A stretch of DNA of 64,000 bases. It comes from Paraburkholderia sp. D15. Its GTDB lineage: Bacteria; Pseudomonadota; Gammaproteobacteria; Burkholderiales; Burkholderiaceae. Where the stretch lies: contig NZ_CP110395.1 in assembly GCF_029910215.1 (NCBI RefSeq), positions 1,922,001-1,986,000 on the forward strand. Reading direction: 5' to 3'. The translations under genes were made by a program, and so were the position numbers. Shown here one piece after another: positions 62,488-64,000 of this stretch. How positions within the stretch are numbered: position 1 is the stretch's first letter; each line of letters opens with the position of its first letter. The notes beneath the pieces are model-generated. The model was not told the DNA's origin and did no database searches. It worked only from the letters and a program-made list of their open reading frames with translations.

Positions 62488-63555
62488 ATGACCTCCAGCG
62501 CAGCACCTTCAAACGCATCCATCCCCGCCGGCGAACCGGTCCGCACCGACGTGCTGATCGTCGGCGCCGGTCCCGTGGGTCTTTTCGCGGCATTCGAGGC
62601 GGGTGTGATCGGCCTCACGTGCCACATCGTCGATGGACTCGACAAGGTCGGCGGTCAATGCATCGAGCTGTATCCGGACAAGCCGATCTACGACATCCCC
62701 GCGATTCCTTCGTGCACCGCGCGCGAGCTGGTCGAGCGTCTGCTCGCGCAATGCAAACCGTTCGACGTGCCGATTCATCTCGAACAGCGCGTCGAGTCGG
62801 TCGAGCAGCGCGAGGATGGACGCTGGACTGTGCGCACCGATCGCGGCCTGAGCTTCGATGTCGCGGCGATCCTGCTCGCGGCCGGCAACGGTGCATTCGT
62901 GCCGCAGAAACTGGCGTTGCCTGAAGCGGTGCCGCTGGAATCGCGCCATGTGCACTACAGCGTGCAGCGTCTCGCCGATTTCGCGGATCGCGACGTGGTG
63001 GTGGCCGGCGGCGGCGACTCGGCGCTCGACTGGGTGCTGGCGCTGCGCAAGGTCGCGCGGCGCGTGACGCTCGTGCATCGGCGCAACGGGTTTAGCGCGG
63101 CCGATTCGAGCGTCGAACTGATGCGGCGTGCGGTCGAGGCGGGCGAGATGGATTTCGTGGTCGGCACGATCGCGGGCCTGACGGTCGAAGACGACGCGTT
63201 GAAGTCGCTCACGTTGCGCGGTCTGCAAGGCGAGATCCAGCTCGACACCGAGCATCTGATCGCGCTGTACGGTCTGGTCGCCGATCTCGGGCCGATCGCG
63301 AAGTGGGACCTGTCGATTCACGGTGGTCGTGTCGATGTGGACACGTCGAACTACGAGAGCTCGCGGCCCGGCATTTTCGCGGTGGGCGACATCGCCAACT
63401 ATCCGAACAAGCAGAAGCTGATTCTGTCGGGTTTTCACGAGGCGTCGCTGGCGTTGCGCAAGGCGTATGCGTACGCGTATCCGGAGAAGAAGCGCATGCA
63501 CGTGCATTCGAGCTACGACGCGAAGCTCGCGGAGAAGGTCGGCGCGGCGGGGTGA
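62488..63555 (+). CDS. Ferredoxin/flavodoxin-NADP reductase (thioredoxin-reductase-like, FNR2 type)
   Basis: 355 residues. The FAD-binding GxGxxG is VLIVGAGPVGLFAAFEAG (about 22-39). GGQCIELYPDKPIYDIPA is typical of this FNR class, and the NADPH-binding motif is VVVAGGGDSALDWVLAL. The C-terminal FAD motif is GIFAVGDIANYPNKQKLILSGFHEA. The redox CxxC of true thioredoxin reductases is absent. It transfers electrons between NADPH and ferredoxin or flavodoxin. Single gene with its own terminator. Confidence 0.93.
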   Translation: MTSSAAPSNASIPAGEPVRTDVLIVGAGPVGLFAAFEAGVIGLTCHIVDGLDKVGGQCIELYPDKPIYDIPAIPSCTARELVERLLAQCKPFDVPIHLEQRVESVEQREDGRWTVRTDRGLSFDVAAILLAAGNGAFVPQKLALPEAVPLESRHVHYSVQRLADFADRDVVVAGGGDSALDWVLALRKVARRVTLVHRRNGFSAADSSVELMRRAVEAGEMDFVVGTIAGLTVEDDALKSLTLRGLQGEIQLDTEHLIALYGLVADLGPIAKWDLSIHGGRVDVDTSNYESSRPGIFAVGDIANYPNKQKLILSGFHEASLALRKAYAYAYPEKKRMHVHSSYDAKLAEKVGAAG

Positions 63556-63627
63556 GAATAAGGTAGTGCAGGTAGTGCAACGAAGGGCGATCGTGCACGG
63601 CGTCCCGGCGCTGTCACCGAATGCAGG

Positions 63628-63672
63628 GAGCCGGCGGCGGGTGAAAATATCGCCCGCTACCGGCTCTTTTTT
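63628..63672 (+). terminator. Terminator after the FNR gene
   Basis: GAGCCGG pairs with CCGGCTC around an inner GGG/CCC pairing, then six T residues. Confidence 0.85.
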
Positions 63673-63748
63673 ACGCGTGTTTCAACACGATTCTGGGCGG
63701 TGTCGCTAGCGGACGCTGCCGCTGCCGCTGGAAAAAACCACCGTCACA

Positions 63749-63985
63749 TCATTTCCCGGCCGGCTGACTCGCCCCGGCCGCCGCGCTCGCGGCCTTGTCC
63801 TTCTTCTTCGCTTCGTGATGGCCGATCGCGCAACCCGCGGCCGCGCCGGCTACGCCGTGATCGCCCGCGACATGGCCGGCCACGCCGCCGACCACCGCGC
63901 CCTTGGTACAGCCCTCGGCGTGCGCGGCGGTGTGAGCGAGCGTCAGCGCGGCGGCGAAGGCGAGGGTGGTGAATGCTCGTTTCAA
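63749..63985 (-). CDS. Small exported glycine-rich protein
   Basis: 78 residues. A Sec signal (MKRAFTTLAFAAALTLAHTAAHAE) is followed by a glycine-zipper-like segment (AVVGGVAGHVAGDHGVAGAAAGCAIGHH) and a Lys/Ala tail. Glycine-zipper proteins often sit in or near the outer membrane. The start is TTG 63985, with AGGAG 6 nt upstream at the very window edge. Family function unknown. Confidence 0.7.
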   Translation of the reverse strand: MKRAFTTLAFAAALTLAHTAAHAEGCTKGAVVGGVAGHVAGDHGVAGAAAGCAIGHHEAKKKDKAASAAAGASQPAGK

Positions 63986-64000
63986 TTCAGACTCCTGGTT

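Overview
The window is high-GC DNA (roughly two-thirds G+C) with dense, short-spaced genes. The protein families point to a chromosome of a Burkholderia/Paraburkholderia-type beta-proteobacterium. They include an OmpC-like 18-strand type porin, PBP1A with a Burkholderia-type tail, the kgu ketogluconate locus, a KgtP-like MHS transporter, and six LysR regulators in 64 kb. I see no rRNA, tRNA, CRISPR array, prophage or insertion sequence. All naming is from motif and family recognition by eye; no database was searched.

Layout. 1-1.4 kb: end of PBP1A and a lipid A acyltransferase. 1.5-8.3 kb: a tripartite RND efflux operon (adaptor, permease, outer-membrane factor) with a divergent TetR regulator. 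8.4-12.2 kb: LysR, cupin, a DUF2795-AraC pair with overlapping genes, and small proteins. 12.4-17.4 kb: a ClcB-like chloride transporter with CBS domains, a glutathione transferase, and a YeiH exporter divergent from a YeiE-like LysR. 17.6-23.5 kb: a complete 2-ketogluconate locus (kguE, kguK, kguT, kguD, ptxS) with a perfect 24-bp palindrome before kguE. 23.6-29.3 kb: a YhfC-type intramembrane protease, small proteins, a Spy-like protein, LysR, Lrp and a saccharopine-dehydrogenase-like enzyme. 29.4-31.1 kb: an orphan CydX-like small protein coupled to a P-loop kinase, then a FitAB toxin-antitoxin pair. 31.2-35.7 kb: lipoprotein, CorA, and a periplasmic sugar-binding protein followed directly by a PurR/RbsR-like LacI regulator with no ABC ATPase or permease. 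36.2-38.1 kb: a chemoreceptor with a CheR-tether tail. 38.5-44.9 kb: hydratase and the PrkA-YeaH-SpoVR stress operon. 45.2-51.2 kb: MHS transporter, glycosyltransferase, LysR and a DHA2 drug transporter. 51.3-58.5 kb: LysR and a purine scavenging cluster (deaminase, base permease, LysR, Tat-exported nucleoside hydrolase, porin). 58.7-64 kb: an unrecognised 424-residue protein, a second chemoreceptor, an AhpD-like protein, ferredoxin-NADP reductase and a small secreted protein.

The least explained structure is not a gene. Short tandem arrays with 5-12 bp units sit at many gene ends, often starting on or within a few bases of a stop codon, and an 11-bp period recurs with unrelated unit sequences. 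The best system-level candidates are the purine cluster, whose nucleoside hydrolase appears to act in the periplasm; the orphan CydX/kinase pair; and the unknown 424-residue protein, which might be secreted.
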